Below, in pieces: positions 34,155 through 41,673 of a stretch of 64,000 nt of DNA. A program made the position numbers and the translations under genes. Position 1 is the first letter of the stretch. Every line of letters starts with the position of its first letter. The notes beneath the pieces are model-generated. The model worked only from the letters and a program-made list of their open reading frames with translations, had not been told where the DNA came from and searched no databases. The DNA is from Paenarthrobacter histidinolovorans (GTDB lineage Bacteria; Actinomycetota; Actinomycetes; Actinomycetales; Micrococcaceae): assembly GCF_014647595.1 (NCBI RefSeq), contig NZ_BMPM01000008.1:1-64000 (forward strand). Reading direction: 5' to 3'.

Positions 34155-34586
34155 CTAGCTGAGGTGCGCTGCGTTGCTGAGCGCGTGCGGCGGGCGCATG
34201 AGCCCAGGGGTGTGGCCCTCGGCGGGGTCGTTGCCGAGTTGCAGGATCTTGTTGTCCGTACCCACGTGGACCACTTTGGGTTCATACGCCCGGGCCTCTT
34301 CCGTGGTCATTTCTGCATAGGTGATGAGGATGACGGTGTCGCCCACGTGGACCATGTGCGCGGCAGCGCCGTTGATCCCGATCACTCCCGAACCGCGCTC
34401 GCCGGCAATGGTGTACGTCTCCAGCCGGGCGCCATTAGTGACGTCCACGATGGAGACGAGCTCGCCGGGGAGGATGTCAGCCGCGTCCAGGAGGTCCAGG
34501 TCTACGGTGACCGAACCGACGTAGTGAAGATCGGCATGGGTAACCGTTGCGCGGTGGATCTTGGACTTGAACATTGTGCGGATCAT
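34155..34586 (-). CDS. panD: Aspartate 1-decarboxylase
   Basis: A 143-residue pyruvoyl enzyme that makes beta-alanine from L-aspartate for pantothenate and coenzyme A. The proenzyme cleaves itself between Gly24 and Ser25 in HYVGSVTVD, giving the pyruvoyl group. The expected elements [20 protein letters not shown] and [12 protein letters not shown] follow. It is slightly longer than typical, with a C-terminal tail after NKIL. No panB or panC is adjacent, and the gene appears to stand alone. Confidence 0.97.
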   Translation of the reverse strand: MIRTMFKSKIHRATVTHADLHYVGSVTVDLDLLDAADILPGELVSIVDVTNGARLETYTIAGERGSGVIGINGAAAHMVHVGDTVILITYAEMTTEEARAYEPKVVHVGTDNKILQLGNDPAEGHTPGLMRPPHALSNAAHLS

Positions 34587-34664
34587 AATGCGATCAGTTT
34601 AGCGCGGTACCCTCACCCGGCGCTGTGACGTACCAGACGTTCCGCCGGGTTGGATGGGCTGGCA

Positions 34665-34700
34665 GCATCCCGGGCCGTTCCAGGAAATGGCCCGGGATGC
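34665..34700 (-). terminator. Terminator after the monooxygenase/amidohydrolase operon
   Basis: GCATCCCGGGCC (34665-34676) pairs perfectly with GGCCCGGGATGC (34689-34700) around 12 bases, 12 bases past the OsmC-like stop. It marks the end of the four-gene operon. Confidence 0.85.
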
Positions 34701-34712
34701 AGACCTGAAGAA

Positions 34713-35273
34713 CTAAACGAGGGTAGTGATGACCTGCACCGGGTTTGCGAGGGTATCGCGGATTGGCGAGGTGGTTTCCAAAGCCTTCGCGAGGTCCGCG
34801 AGGACTTCGCGGGGCGCGTCAGGGCTTTCGAGTTCGACATCGACCTGAATGCTCGTGGCCCCTTTGCGGACGGAGTCGTCGATGCCGAGGAATCCGCTCA
34901 GATTGATATCGAAGCTGAGGGTGAGCTGGATCTTTTCAAGCGTGATGTTCCGTGAGGCGGCAAGAGTAGAGAGTGTAACGATGTAGCAACCCGCCAGGGC
35001 TTTGAGAACGTACTCCGCGGGGCTCGGCGCAGTGTCGGTGCCCAGCAAAGGGACCGGCTCGTCGCTGTGCAGTGTGTACTTTCCGTGGCGCGTCTCATCA
35101 GGGACACCTGCCTGCAGCAAGGGACCCGTCTCCGTCCTTGAGGTCAGTCCGCCGGCTGATTCGCTGAAGGCGGTGAACGTGACCTGCCCGAGTTCCCTCC
35201 GGGCGCTGACGGCTTCGACGGTTGCTTTGAGGGCGGCGGGGTCAACAAACGGGCGTGCAATGGTGGTGCTCAT
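34713..35273 (-). CDS. OsmC family protein with only one of the two usual cysteines
   Basis: A 186-residue OsmC/YhfA-like protein. The first conserved Cys is present (C96 in LKALAGCYIVTL). The second, normally in a CPV-D-TL motif, is replaced by Ser169 (TSPIRDTLANPV). Canonical OsmC/Ohr peroxidases need both for hydroperoxide reduction, so this one may act differently or bind a ligand. It is the fourth gene of the operon with the monooxygenase, amidohydrolase and flavin reductase, 66 bases after the reductase. A GAAGGAC site lies before the ATG. Confidence 0.88.
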   Translation of the reverse strand: MSTTIARPFVDPAALKATVEAVSARRELGQVTFTAFSESAGGLTSRTETGPLLQAGVPDETRHGKYTLHSDEPVPLLGTDTAPSPAEYVLKALAGCYIVTLSTLAASRNITLEKIQLTLSFDINLSGFLGIDDSVRKGATSIQVDVELESPDAPREVLADLAKALETTSPIRDTLANPVQVITTLV

Positions 35274-35339
35274 TCTTGTCCTTCGTTCGGCTTATCTGGG
35301 GTGCTCTTCATGGCATGTCTGGTCTCGACTCATGTCGGC

Positions 35340-35861
35340 TCAGAGCCATGTCTCCAAGGAGAACGGATCATGGCTGGGATGCGACGAATAAATCCCATAC
35401 CGTGCGCGGAAATAGAGGAGCGGATTTCCGTCTGTGGTGGACACGTTGTCGATGCGCCCAATGAAGATCGTGTGGTCGCCGGCGTCGATGATCTCGTGAT
35501 GCCGGCACTCAAGCCGCACCAGACAATGGCGCAGGTGCGGCACGGGCCCTTCCGATACAGGGCGATGGGCAAACTTGTCCCGACCTGCACGGGCGAAGCT
35601 CGCAGAGGTTTGATCCTGGTTCTCGCCGAGGATGTGAACGGCGTACGTCTCGGCGGTCCGGAACGACTGCATGCTGTGCGATCTGTTGTCCAAGCACCAC
35701 AGCATGAGCGGCGGGTCGATCGAAACTGCCGTGAAGCTGGTGGCGGTGACACCAATTGGTGAGCCATCGGGTGCTTGTGTTGTAACTACGCAGACACCGC
35801 TCGCCCAGCGTGAGAAAGCTTCCCGGACGTCTGCTGCCGTTGTTTCGGTAACCTCAGGCAT
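35340..35861 (-). CDS. Flavin reductase family protein (probable partner of the monooxygenase)
   Basis: A 173-residue HpaC/StyB-type NAD(P)H:flavin reductase with FSRWASGVCVVTTQAPDGSP, GVTATSFTAVSIDPPLMLWC and the C-terminal LLYFRARY region. It supplies reduced FAD to a two-component monooxygenase, and the StyA-like gene two genes upstream is the evident partner. It lies 15 bases after the amidohydrolase stop. The ATG at 35861 follows a weak site, consistent with coupled translation. Confidence 0.92.
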   Translation of the reverse strand: MPEVTETTAADVREAFSRWASGVCVVTTQAPDGSPIGVTATSFTAVSIDPPLMLWCLDNRSHSMQSFRTAETYAVHILGENQDQTSASFARAGRDKFAHRPVSEGPVPHLRHCLVRLECRHHEIIDAGDHTIFIGRIDNVSTTDGNPLLYFRARYGIYSSHPSHDPFSLETWL

Positions 35862-35876
35862 ATCTTGGCCGCCGTT

Positions 35877-37304
35877 TCACTCGGCGGCCATATTGGCCAG
35901 GCAGTAAGCGTTGAAGGCTGCGTTTTCTTCCCGCCATTGTGGCGACATGGCGAAGGGTGCGCGGGCCCCCGCGGCATACACTCGCTCATGACTTTCTTCG
36001 GCGCGGGAACGCAGGTCTTGCAGATCGACGCCCAGGAGCTCGCCGTGGTTCTTGACCAGCCGCCCGTCCACGGCGACTGCGTTCACGTTCCTGGAACTCG
36101 TATACAGCGGATACGACTCTATGGGCTCGGGCAGTGGCACGAGTGACATTCCTTCCGGCTTGAGCAAGACAACATCGCCCCGTTTGCCAGGTGTGAGGCT
36201 GCCTACTTGCGTGCCAAGGCCCAGGGCTTCGGCTCCTCGAACGGTTGCCATTTCCAGGAAATAGCGCATCGGCACTCCCACCGATCCGATGAGCTCACCG
36301 CGCGCGACGGTATCAGCATGCAGGGCTCCCCGTGTGACAGCGAGGGACAGCCGGATCATCCCGAAAAGGTCGCCGTTGATCAAGGGGGCAAAGTCAGCTC
36401 CGAAGCCTGTTTTCAGGCCTTTCTGAAACGCCCTGTGAAGTACAACGGGCCCTTCGCCCATGCCCAGTTCGGAATCATGCACCACCGCGATCGAGGCACC
36501 GGCGTCGCGGACCATGTCGAGTTGTTCATCGCTCAGCAGTACACCGTGGGAAAGGACGAAGTCCGGACCCAGCAGCCCTTGGTCCACCAGTTCGTTGAGT
36601 CCGGTAGACACAGCCAGCCCTGGCGCACACGCCATATGGAGTGTGATGAGACCGCCAAGCTCACGCCCGACGGCGATCTCCTTTTTGGTTTGTGACCAAG
36701 GCACCATCCCGGTCTCAGACAATGCAACGCCAAATCCCAGCAGCGGGTTGTCTTCAAGCGACTTGGCAATACGGCGGGCATCCCGGTAGCGGTCCTCCGG
36801 TGAGTCGAACCCTGAATGCTCCGCATGGCCGTCGTGAAAGCCATAACCGAAGACGGCACGGATCCCTGCTCTCCGCAGCCCTTCAACTGCGGCATCCGCG
36901 TACTCCGGTCCGATGATGTTGTGCGAGTGATCGAACACCGTTGTAATGCCGGCGTCCAGGGCCTCCAGTGCGCCCAGATGGTTGCCGAGGAAAATGTCCT
37001 CGACGCCGAACAGGTTGACGACGTTCTGCCGGACGAACTCGAGGTACTCCATCAGCGTGTGGTCCACGTTGAGGCCGCGCAAGCATGTCATCCAACAGTG
37101 CCGGTGGGTGTCCACGAAGCCTGGAGTAATGATGCCGCCCTTGGCATCGACCACCACGGTGTCTCCGCGAGGCGTCGGGGCTTCGGGCCCAACGTAGGTA
37201 ATGACCCCGTCTTCGATCAGCACATCTCCGTGGTCGATGACGCCGAGTTGATCGTCCATTGTGACGATCCGCCCGCCTTTGAAAATGAGGTTTCCTTGTG
37301 ACAT
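35877..37304 (-). CDS. Metal-dependent amidohydrolase (ATZ/TRZ-like)
   Basis: A 475-residue amidohydrolase-superfamily enzyme. Metal ligands are visible at H67 and H69 (VDTHRHCW), H223 (ITLHMAC), with H253 (LSHGVLL) and D277 (VVHDSEL). The N-terminal (FKGGRIVTMDD) and C-terminal (LTPGKRGDVVLLK) beta-sandwich parts are typical. ATZ/TRZ and SAH-deaminase relatives carry Glu three residues after the third His (HxxE); here that position is Cys226, so ordinary deaminase chemistry is doubtful. The substrate is unknown, but the operon suggests an oxidised product of the neighbouring monooxygenase. It starts 35 bases after that gene. Confidence 0.88.
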   Translation of the reverse strand: MSQGNLIFKGGRIVTMDDQLGVIDHGDVLIEDGVITYVGPEAPTPRGDTVVVDAKGGIITPGFVDTHRHCWMTCLRGLNVDHTLMEYLEFVRQNVVNLFGVEDIFLGNHLGALEALDAGITTVFDHSHNIIGPEYADAAVEGLRRAGIRAVFGYGFHDGHAEHSGFDSPEDRYRDARRIAKSLEDNPLLGFGVALSETGMVPWSQTKKEIAVGRELGGLITLHMACAPGLAVSTGLNELVDQGLLGPDFVLSHGVLLSDEQLDMVRDAGASIAVVHDSELGMGEGPVVLHRAFQKGLKTGFGADFAPLINGDLFGMIRLSLAVTRGALHADTVARGELIGSVGVPMRYFLEMATVRGAEALGLGTQVGSLTPGKRGDVVLLKPEGMSLVPLPEPIESYPLYTSSRNVNAVAVDGRLVKNHGELLGVDLQDLRSRAEESHERVYAAGARAPFAMSPQWREENAAFNAYCLANMAAE

Positions 37305-37339
37305 GACTGGAATCGCTTTCTTTGAAGGGTGTTGGCGGT

Positions 37340-38707
37340 TTAGGCGCGGGGAAAATATGGGAGGCCCTGCGCGTGCAGTTGCTCGGCTTCCTTGATGCGG
37401 GACAGCGACCGCCCCAGGATTTCGTCCGCAGTCTCACCCGGGCACAACTGCTCTATCCAGGCGTGCACGGCAGCGATGTCTTTGAAGGGAAGTGCCGATT
37501 GGGGGCGGGAAAGCAATTGAAAGAACCCGTCCGCAACGCGCCGATCGCCGTTCGACGCCAGAAATATGGTTTCGTTTACTGAGCCACCGGCGTCTTGATC
37601 CAGCAGGATACTGGTGAGGGCAGTAGACGCCTGACCGGATTTATGGAAAAAGTCCTCGAAGGTGGAACGGATCCACTCCGCGTCGAAGGGGCCGTCGTGG
37701 GATTCGAGTGCGTCAAGGTAATGGCCAACCTGCTTCATTCCCGACTGTGCGCCTTGCGCGCCGATGGGGTCGAAGGTCATCGACGTGTCCCCAAGCGACA
37801 TCACGGCGTGGCCGGATGCCGTAAACCCCACCGCATCCCGAACCGTGGGCTTCACCCGTCCCTTCAGCCAGGAAAAACGGTCATCAGGGATGACTTCAGC
37901 GTTCGCGATGAAGGCCGCGTCCCACGGGAGGAATTCCTTGTGGAGCCCCTTGACGGTCTCCAACATCTCTTGGGCGTTGCTGGGAGAGGAGAGGCGTTCC
38001 TCCCATTCCGTCCCGATCCTTCCAAAGCCGAGAAAGCTCCAGGACGGTCCTGCCGTCTTGTGCAGGTAGGGACACCAGATGGTCTCGCCCATGTCACCTA
38101 CGATCGAGAATGCGTTGTAGGCGCCCCCGTGATCGGATCGGTGGGCGAACGCTGAGCTGTCAGTCGGCAAGCCAGTGACCGTGATCATTGCCAGCGCGCG
38201 CTGCGGCTCGGTGTACTTGCTCCGGGCTGCATTGCCGGCGAACAGGTCTGTTAGCCCGCGCTTGCCGGTGGCGACGAAAGTGAGGTCATGTGCCGCAGCG
38301 ATCGTGTCCAGTGATTCGGGGGAGACATCCTCCACGATGAAGGTGCCGCCCAAGCGAATGAATTCATTGACGCGGTCGAACGAGCGAAGACGTGTGTCCA
38401 CCCCCACCCCTGGCATGTCACCCAGGGACCCTGCCATAGCCATGACTTCCATTCCCGAGGAGGAAGACACCCAGCCGGTCAGGCCTTCAATCAGCGGAGC
38501 CTTATCCCGGTACGTGTGCAGGCCTAGTCGCTCCTCTACAGCCAAGGCCTCTCCGTACATGACCGCTGTACCTGTGGCTGGGACGTCCTCATACAAGCTT
38601 TGTGGAGACCTGTCGCTGTAGAGCGCGACTTCGTGGCCCTTGCTCAGCAAAGCCAGTGCGAACGTCGCACCGGTTTGGCCGGCACCGATGATGGCAAACC
38701 TGGACAT
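37340..38707 (-). CDS. Styrene/indole monooxygenase-like flavoprotein (StyA family)
   Basis: A 455-residue group E flavoprotein monooxygenase. The FAD-binding GAGQTG motif is at residues 8-13 (FAIIGAGQTGATFALALLSK). The StyA-family region SIVGDMGETIWCPYLHKTAG, and VMSLGDTSMTFDPIGAQGAQ near residue 300, with its G-D-x4-D-P motif, support the call. Known members epoxidise styrene or indole using FADH2 from a partner reductase, here probably the product of 35340-35861. Pairing with an amidohydrolase is not part of the known styrene or indole pathways, so the substrate is open. The start at 38707 has AAAGGAG; the extension to 38965 is repeat sequence. First gene of the operon. Confidence 0.9.
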   Translation of the reverse strand: MSRFAIIGAGQTGATFALALLSKGHEVALYSDRSPQSLYEDVPATGTAVMYGEALAVEERLGLHTYRDKAPLIEGLTGWVSSSSGMEVMAMAGSLGDMPGVGVDTRLRSFDRVNEFIRLGGTFIVEDVSPESLDTIAAAHDLTFVATGKRGLTDLFAGNAARSKYTEPQRALAMITVTGLPTDSSAFAHRSDHGGAYNAFSIVGDMGETIWCPYLHKTAGPSWSFLGFGRIGTEWEERLSSPSNAQEMLETVKGLHKEFLPWDAAFIANAEVIPDDRFSWLKGRVKPTVRDAVGFTASGHAVMSLGDTSMTFDPIGAQGAQSGMKQVGHYLDALESHDGPFDAEWIRSTFEDFFHKSGQASTALTSILLDQDAGGSVNETIFLASNGDRRVADGFFQLLSRPQSALPFKDIAAVHAWIEQLCPGETADEILGRSLSRIKEAEQLHAQGLPYFPRA

Positions 38708-38919
38708 ATTCACTCCTTTGTTCTCGTGGTGGTAAGGGGTGCCGCCAAGGCTGCAAGCCAAGGTTGGGCATTCAGGGGTGAGTCCGCGAAGGGTGTCCTT
38801 CCGGACCTTGACGCTTGTGCGTGGGAGACGTTTGATGAGCTGTACATGGCTCGGAACGCGGGAGTGGGCCAGACTATCGCGGCACCCCCCAAGGATCTGC
38901 CGCGCGTCGTCGTTGGCTT

Positions 38920-38967
38920 TTTTCCTGCGCCACCGTTTTCCTGCACCACCGTCTTCCTGCGCCACCG
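38920..38967. repeat. Tandem repeat, three 16-bp units
   Basis: Units TTTTCCTGCGCCACCG, TTTTCCTGCACCACCG and TCTTCCTGCGCCACCG follow each other without gaps. The last half-unit also forms an 8-bp stem (GCCACCGT with ACGGTGGC, 38961-38985). The array is 213 bases upstream of the monooxygenase start. Confidence 0.85.
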
Positions 38968-39414
38968 TAAAGCCACGACGGTGGCTTCATTCCGGACTGG
39001 GGCGGAGCGCCCCGCTGTTCTTCGTTGAAGTCGTCAGTGGAGCGTCCGGGCTGTTGCCCGGTTTGGTGTTCGAGCAGCTACGGGGTCCTGCTCTTGATGT
39101 TCATCGCGGCTCCGTGGCGGCCTCGGCACTGTATCGCTGCCCCGAAAGTCCCGACGCTTGAATATCACCAGCTTCATCGCTGACTCTCCATTATTCACAA
39201 TAAATTTGGGCGTGAGTCCATTAATACTCCTAGCCTTGGTTAGCAGTCAATAACCGGCTGGATATTCTTTTAAGATGAGCACAACCATGGAATATGTACA
39301 TGGATCTAAACTAATTTTCCGATGGAATCGCCCTCGTGTGGAAGCCTCATCGATTCATGACCTCATCGAGTCACGGTTGACGGGTCGCCGGAAACGGACC
39401 CTCCTGTACTGTGT

Positions 39415-39471
39415 GCTGTGGAAAGTACCGGGTGCCCGTGAAAGTACCTGGTGCTGTGGAAGTAACCGTGT
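39415..39471. repeat. Tandem repeat, three 19-bp units, next to the TetR gene
   Basis: The units are GTGCTGTGGAAAGTACCGG, GTGCCCGTGAAAGTACCTG and GTGCTGTGGAAGTAACCGT, adjacent and in phase, ending 26 bases before the TetR start. They could be iterated regulator sites for autoregulation. The period of 19 is not a whole number of helical turns. Confidence 0.75.
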
Positions 39472-39497
39472 GGTTTTGAAAGGGACGGAGATCAGAG

Positions 39498-40193
39498 ATG
39501 CGCACACCCCCTGACGAGACCTCCACAATGGAGCCTTCCGGCCGCCGGGAACGTAAGCGCATCCACACGAGCCGACGCCTCTACGAAGCTGCAATGCAGC
39601 TTTTTGAGGAGCAAGGGTACGACGAAACCACCATGGACGAGATCGCCGATCTCGCTGATACGGCCCGGCAGACCGTGTACAACTATTTCCCGCGCAAGAG
39701 CTCGTTTATCGATGAGTGGGCGGCGCGCAGGCGGAGCCTGGCCGTCGCCGGACTTGAGAAGCCGGAAACCAGCAACCGACCCATCGCCGAACAAATCTCG
39801 CTGTTCATTCGCAACCTGGTCCACATCAACTTGCAGACGAAACAGCTCACGCACGTCCTGATTCCCGCTTGGGTGCGTGCCGGCGGGCCGATAGACGATG
39901 CCCCGGCCCTGTCCGATCTCATAGTGGACTTCGTGAAATTAGGCCAGCAGAGAGGGGAGTTGGATCCGACGCGCGATCCAACCCGTGCGAGCAACCTGAT
40001 CCGGGAAGCCTATCTCGGGGCGCTCTATCAATGGGTCAGCACTGGCTCCGGGGAGAATTTCGACCTCAGCGAGGCGGTGGACGATAGCCTGCAGATCATC
40101 TTCCACGGACTGACGAAACCGCATGCAGACTCAGACGGCGGAGTCACTGGGAAAGTGGCTCAAACCGGGTCACGAAGCAGCGCGGGCTCGTAG
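39498..40193 (+). CDS. TetR family transcriptional regulator
   Basis: A 231-residue regulator. The N-terminal HTH (RLYEAAMQLFEEQGYDETTM, then IADLADTARQTVYNYFPRKS) is typical; the C-terminal ligand domain is unassigned. It is divergent from the monooxygenase operon and is the natural candidate for its regulator. The ATG at 39498 has GGAGAT upstream. Its last 34 bases overlap the rhaB 3' end on the other strand, and its C-terminal tail (about 20 residues, Gly/Ser-rich) lies in that overlap, so the stop may have moved during rearrangement. Confidence 0.9.
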   Translation: MRTPPDETSTMEPSGRRERKRIHTSRRLYEAAMQLFEEQGYDETTMDEIADLADTARQTVYNYFPRKSSFIDEWAARRRSLAVAGLEKPETSNRPIAEQISLFIRNLVHINLQTKQLTHVLIPAWVRAGGPIDDAPALSDLIVDFVKLGQQRGELDPTRDPTRASNLIREAYLGALYQWVSTGSGENFDLSEAVDDSLQIIFHGLTKPHADSDGGVTGKVAQTGSRSSAGS

Positions 40194-41665
40194 CGAACCA
40201 GTTCCGTCCCGGCGCCAGCCAATGCCCGCAGCTCAGCCAGCCCACCGGTCACCACACCCGCGGCCCTTGCCTGGACCAGCACGTTGCCCAGCGCCGTCGC
40301 CTCAACCGGTCCAGCCACTACGCGCTTACCGGCAGCCTCTGCGGTGAGTTGGCACAGGAGCCGGTTCTGCGAACCGCCGCCCACGATGTGCACCACGCCC
40401 GTACTGCGGCCGGTGAGCCGTTCGGCGTCGGCCAGCGTGCGGGCGTAACCGGCCGCGAGGCTGTCCATGATGCAACGCACGACGGCGGCTGGCCGGTCCG
40501 GGAGCACCGCACCGGTGCTGCGCACGGCTGTGCGGATCCGGTCCGGCATGTTGTCCGGCGCCGTGAAAGCAGGGTCATCGGCGTTGATCTGCGGACCGCC
40601 GGCAGGGAGGGCTGCGGCGGACTCAAGCAAGGCGGTGAGTGCTTGTGTGTAGCCCTCGGCGGCCCATGCCCTCTGGCATTCGCTGAGCAACCACAGCCCG
40701 CCGACGTTGCGGAGGTACCGGATGGTTCCGTCCACCCCGCGTTCGTTGGTGAAGTTGGCTATCCGGCTGGCCTCGGTGAGGACGGGGTGGGGGAGTTCCA
40801 CGCCGACCAGCGACCAGGTGCCGGAGGAAATGTACGCGAAGTCTTCCTGCGACGCCGGCACCGCCGCCACGGCTGACGCGGTGTCGTGCGAGCCAACCGC
40901 AACCACTCTGGTGTCCGCGGGGAGGCCCGTTTGCTCGAGGATCGAGGGCAACAGCGTGCCCACGGTTTCACCGGGCTGGATGAGCGGCGGGAAGATATCC
41001 CGGGGCAGCCGGAGTGCATCCAGGAACCCTGCGGCCCACTCGCCCGCAACAGCGTCGAAGAGCCCCGTGGCGGAAGCATTCGTCGCCTCGGTCCGGCGTT
41101 CGCCCGTGAGTAGAAAGGCGATCAGGTCAGGGATGAGAAGTGCCTGCACCCCGTCCACGTTCGGTTCTGCTGCCAGCTGGTACAACGTGTTGAACTGCAA
41201 GTACTGCAAGCCTGTGACGGCGTACAGCTTCTCCGGGGAAATGACAGCATGGACCCGTTCCACCGCGGCCCGGCTGCGCTCGTCCCGGTAGCTGAAGGGA
41301 ACGGAGGTGAGTTCGCCGGCATCGTTCACCAGGCCGTAGTCCACTGCCCAGGTGTCAATGCCGATGCTTACGATGCGCTCGCCGTTCCCACGCGCCACGG
41401 AAGCGGCAGCCGCCAAGCCCTTGAGTACCTCAGCGAACAGGGCGTCGAAGTCCCAGCGGAGGCCGCCGTCGAGCTCCACCACGCCGTTGGGGAAGCGGTG
41501 GATCGTCTCGAGGGATACCCCTGTGGAGGGGGAGACCCGGCCCAGCATGACGCGGCCGGAGGACGCCCCGATATCTATTGCTGCGAACACTGCTTTGGGG
41601 GCTGCGGGAGCGGACACCGCCCCGGCGTGTGCCGGGGCGGTGTTCACGGTGGTTCCGTTGGTCAC
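40160..41665 (-). CDS. rhaB: Rhamnulokinase
   Basis: A 501-residue FGGY-family kinase that phosphorylates L-rhamnulose at O1. The N-terminal phosphate loop (FAAIDIGASSGRVMLGRV), the substrate-loop region SIGIDTWAVDYGLV and C-terminal HIVGGGSQNRLLCQLTAEA (ATP site) all fit RhaB. The first about 25 residues are an Ala-rich extension. The GTG start lies 8 bases after the RhaD stop, with an AGGAC site overlapping the intervening sequence. It is the last gene of the rhamnose operon. Confidence 0.95.
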   Translation of the reverse strand: MTNGTTVNTAPAHAGAVSAPAAPKAVFAAIDIGASSGRVMLGRVSPSTGVSLETIHRFPNGVVELDGGLRWDFDALFAEVLKGLAAAASVARGNGERIVSIGIDTWAVDYGLVNDAGELTSVPFSYRDERSRAAVERVHAVISPEKLYAVTGLQYLQFNTLYQLAAEPNVDGVQALLIPDLIAFLLTGERRTEATNASATGLFDAVAGEWAAGFLDALRLPRDIFPPLIQPGETVGTLLPSILEQTGLPADTRVVAVGSHDTASAVAAVPASQEDFAYISSGTWSLVGVELPHPVLTEASRIANFTNERGVDGTIRYLRNVGGLWLLSECQRAWAAEGYTQALTALLESAAALPAGGPQINADDPAFTAPDNMPDRIRTAVRSTGAVLPDRPAAVVRCIMDSLAAGYARTLADAERLTGRSTGVVHIVGGGSQNRLLCQLTAEAAGKRVVAGPVEATALGNVLVQARAAGVVTGGLAELRALAGAGTELVRYEPALLRDPV

Positions 41666-41673
41666 TGTGGGTC

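Larger units (their letters stand above)
38708..39497. other. 790-bp divergent intergenic region with two tandem-repeat arrays
   Basis: No convincing gene lies here. From the monooxygenase side it holds an unremarkable GC-rich part, a 3x16-bp tandem array (38920-38967), a small hairpin (38961-38985), an AT-rich stretch (about 39180-39310) with a short inverted repeat GGTTA-N8-TAACC (39238-39255), and a 3x19-bp tandem array (39415-39471) just before tetR. The lower GC than neighbouring genes suggests promoter DNA, or remains of an inserted segment. Confidence 0.7.

Noticed and set aside
38708-38965. N-terminal extension of the monooxygenase frame
   Set aside because: It runs through the 16-bp tandem repeats, whereas AAAGGAG and the FAD motif position support the start at 38707.
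38920-39471. Possible CRISPR array at the short repeats
   Set aside because: The units are contiguous with no spacers, and no cas genes are present.
39275-39514. 79-residue frame in front of tetR
   Set aside because: It reads through the 19-bp tandem repeats, overlaps the tetR start, has no ribosome binding site and no recognisable sequence.
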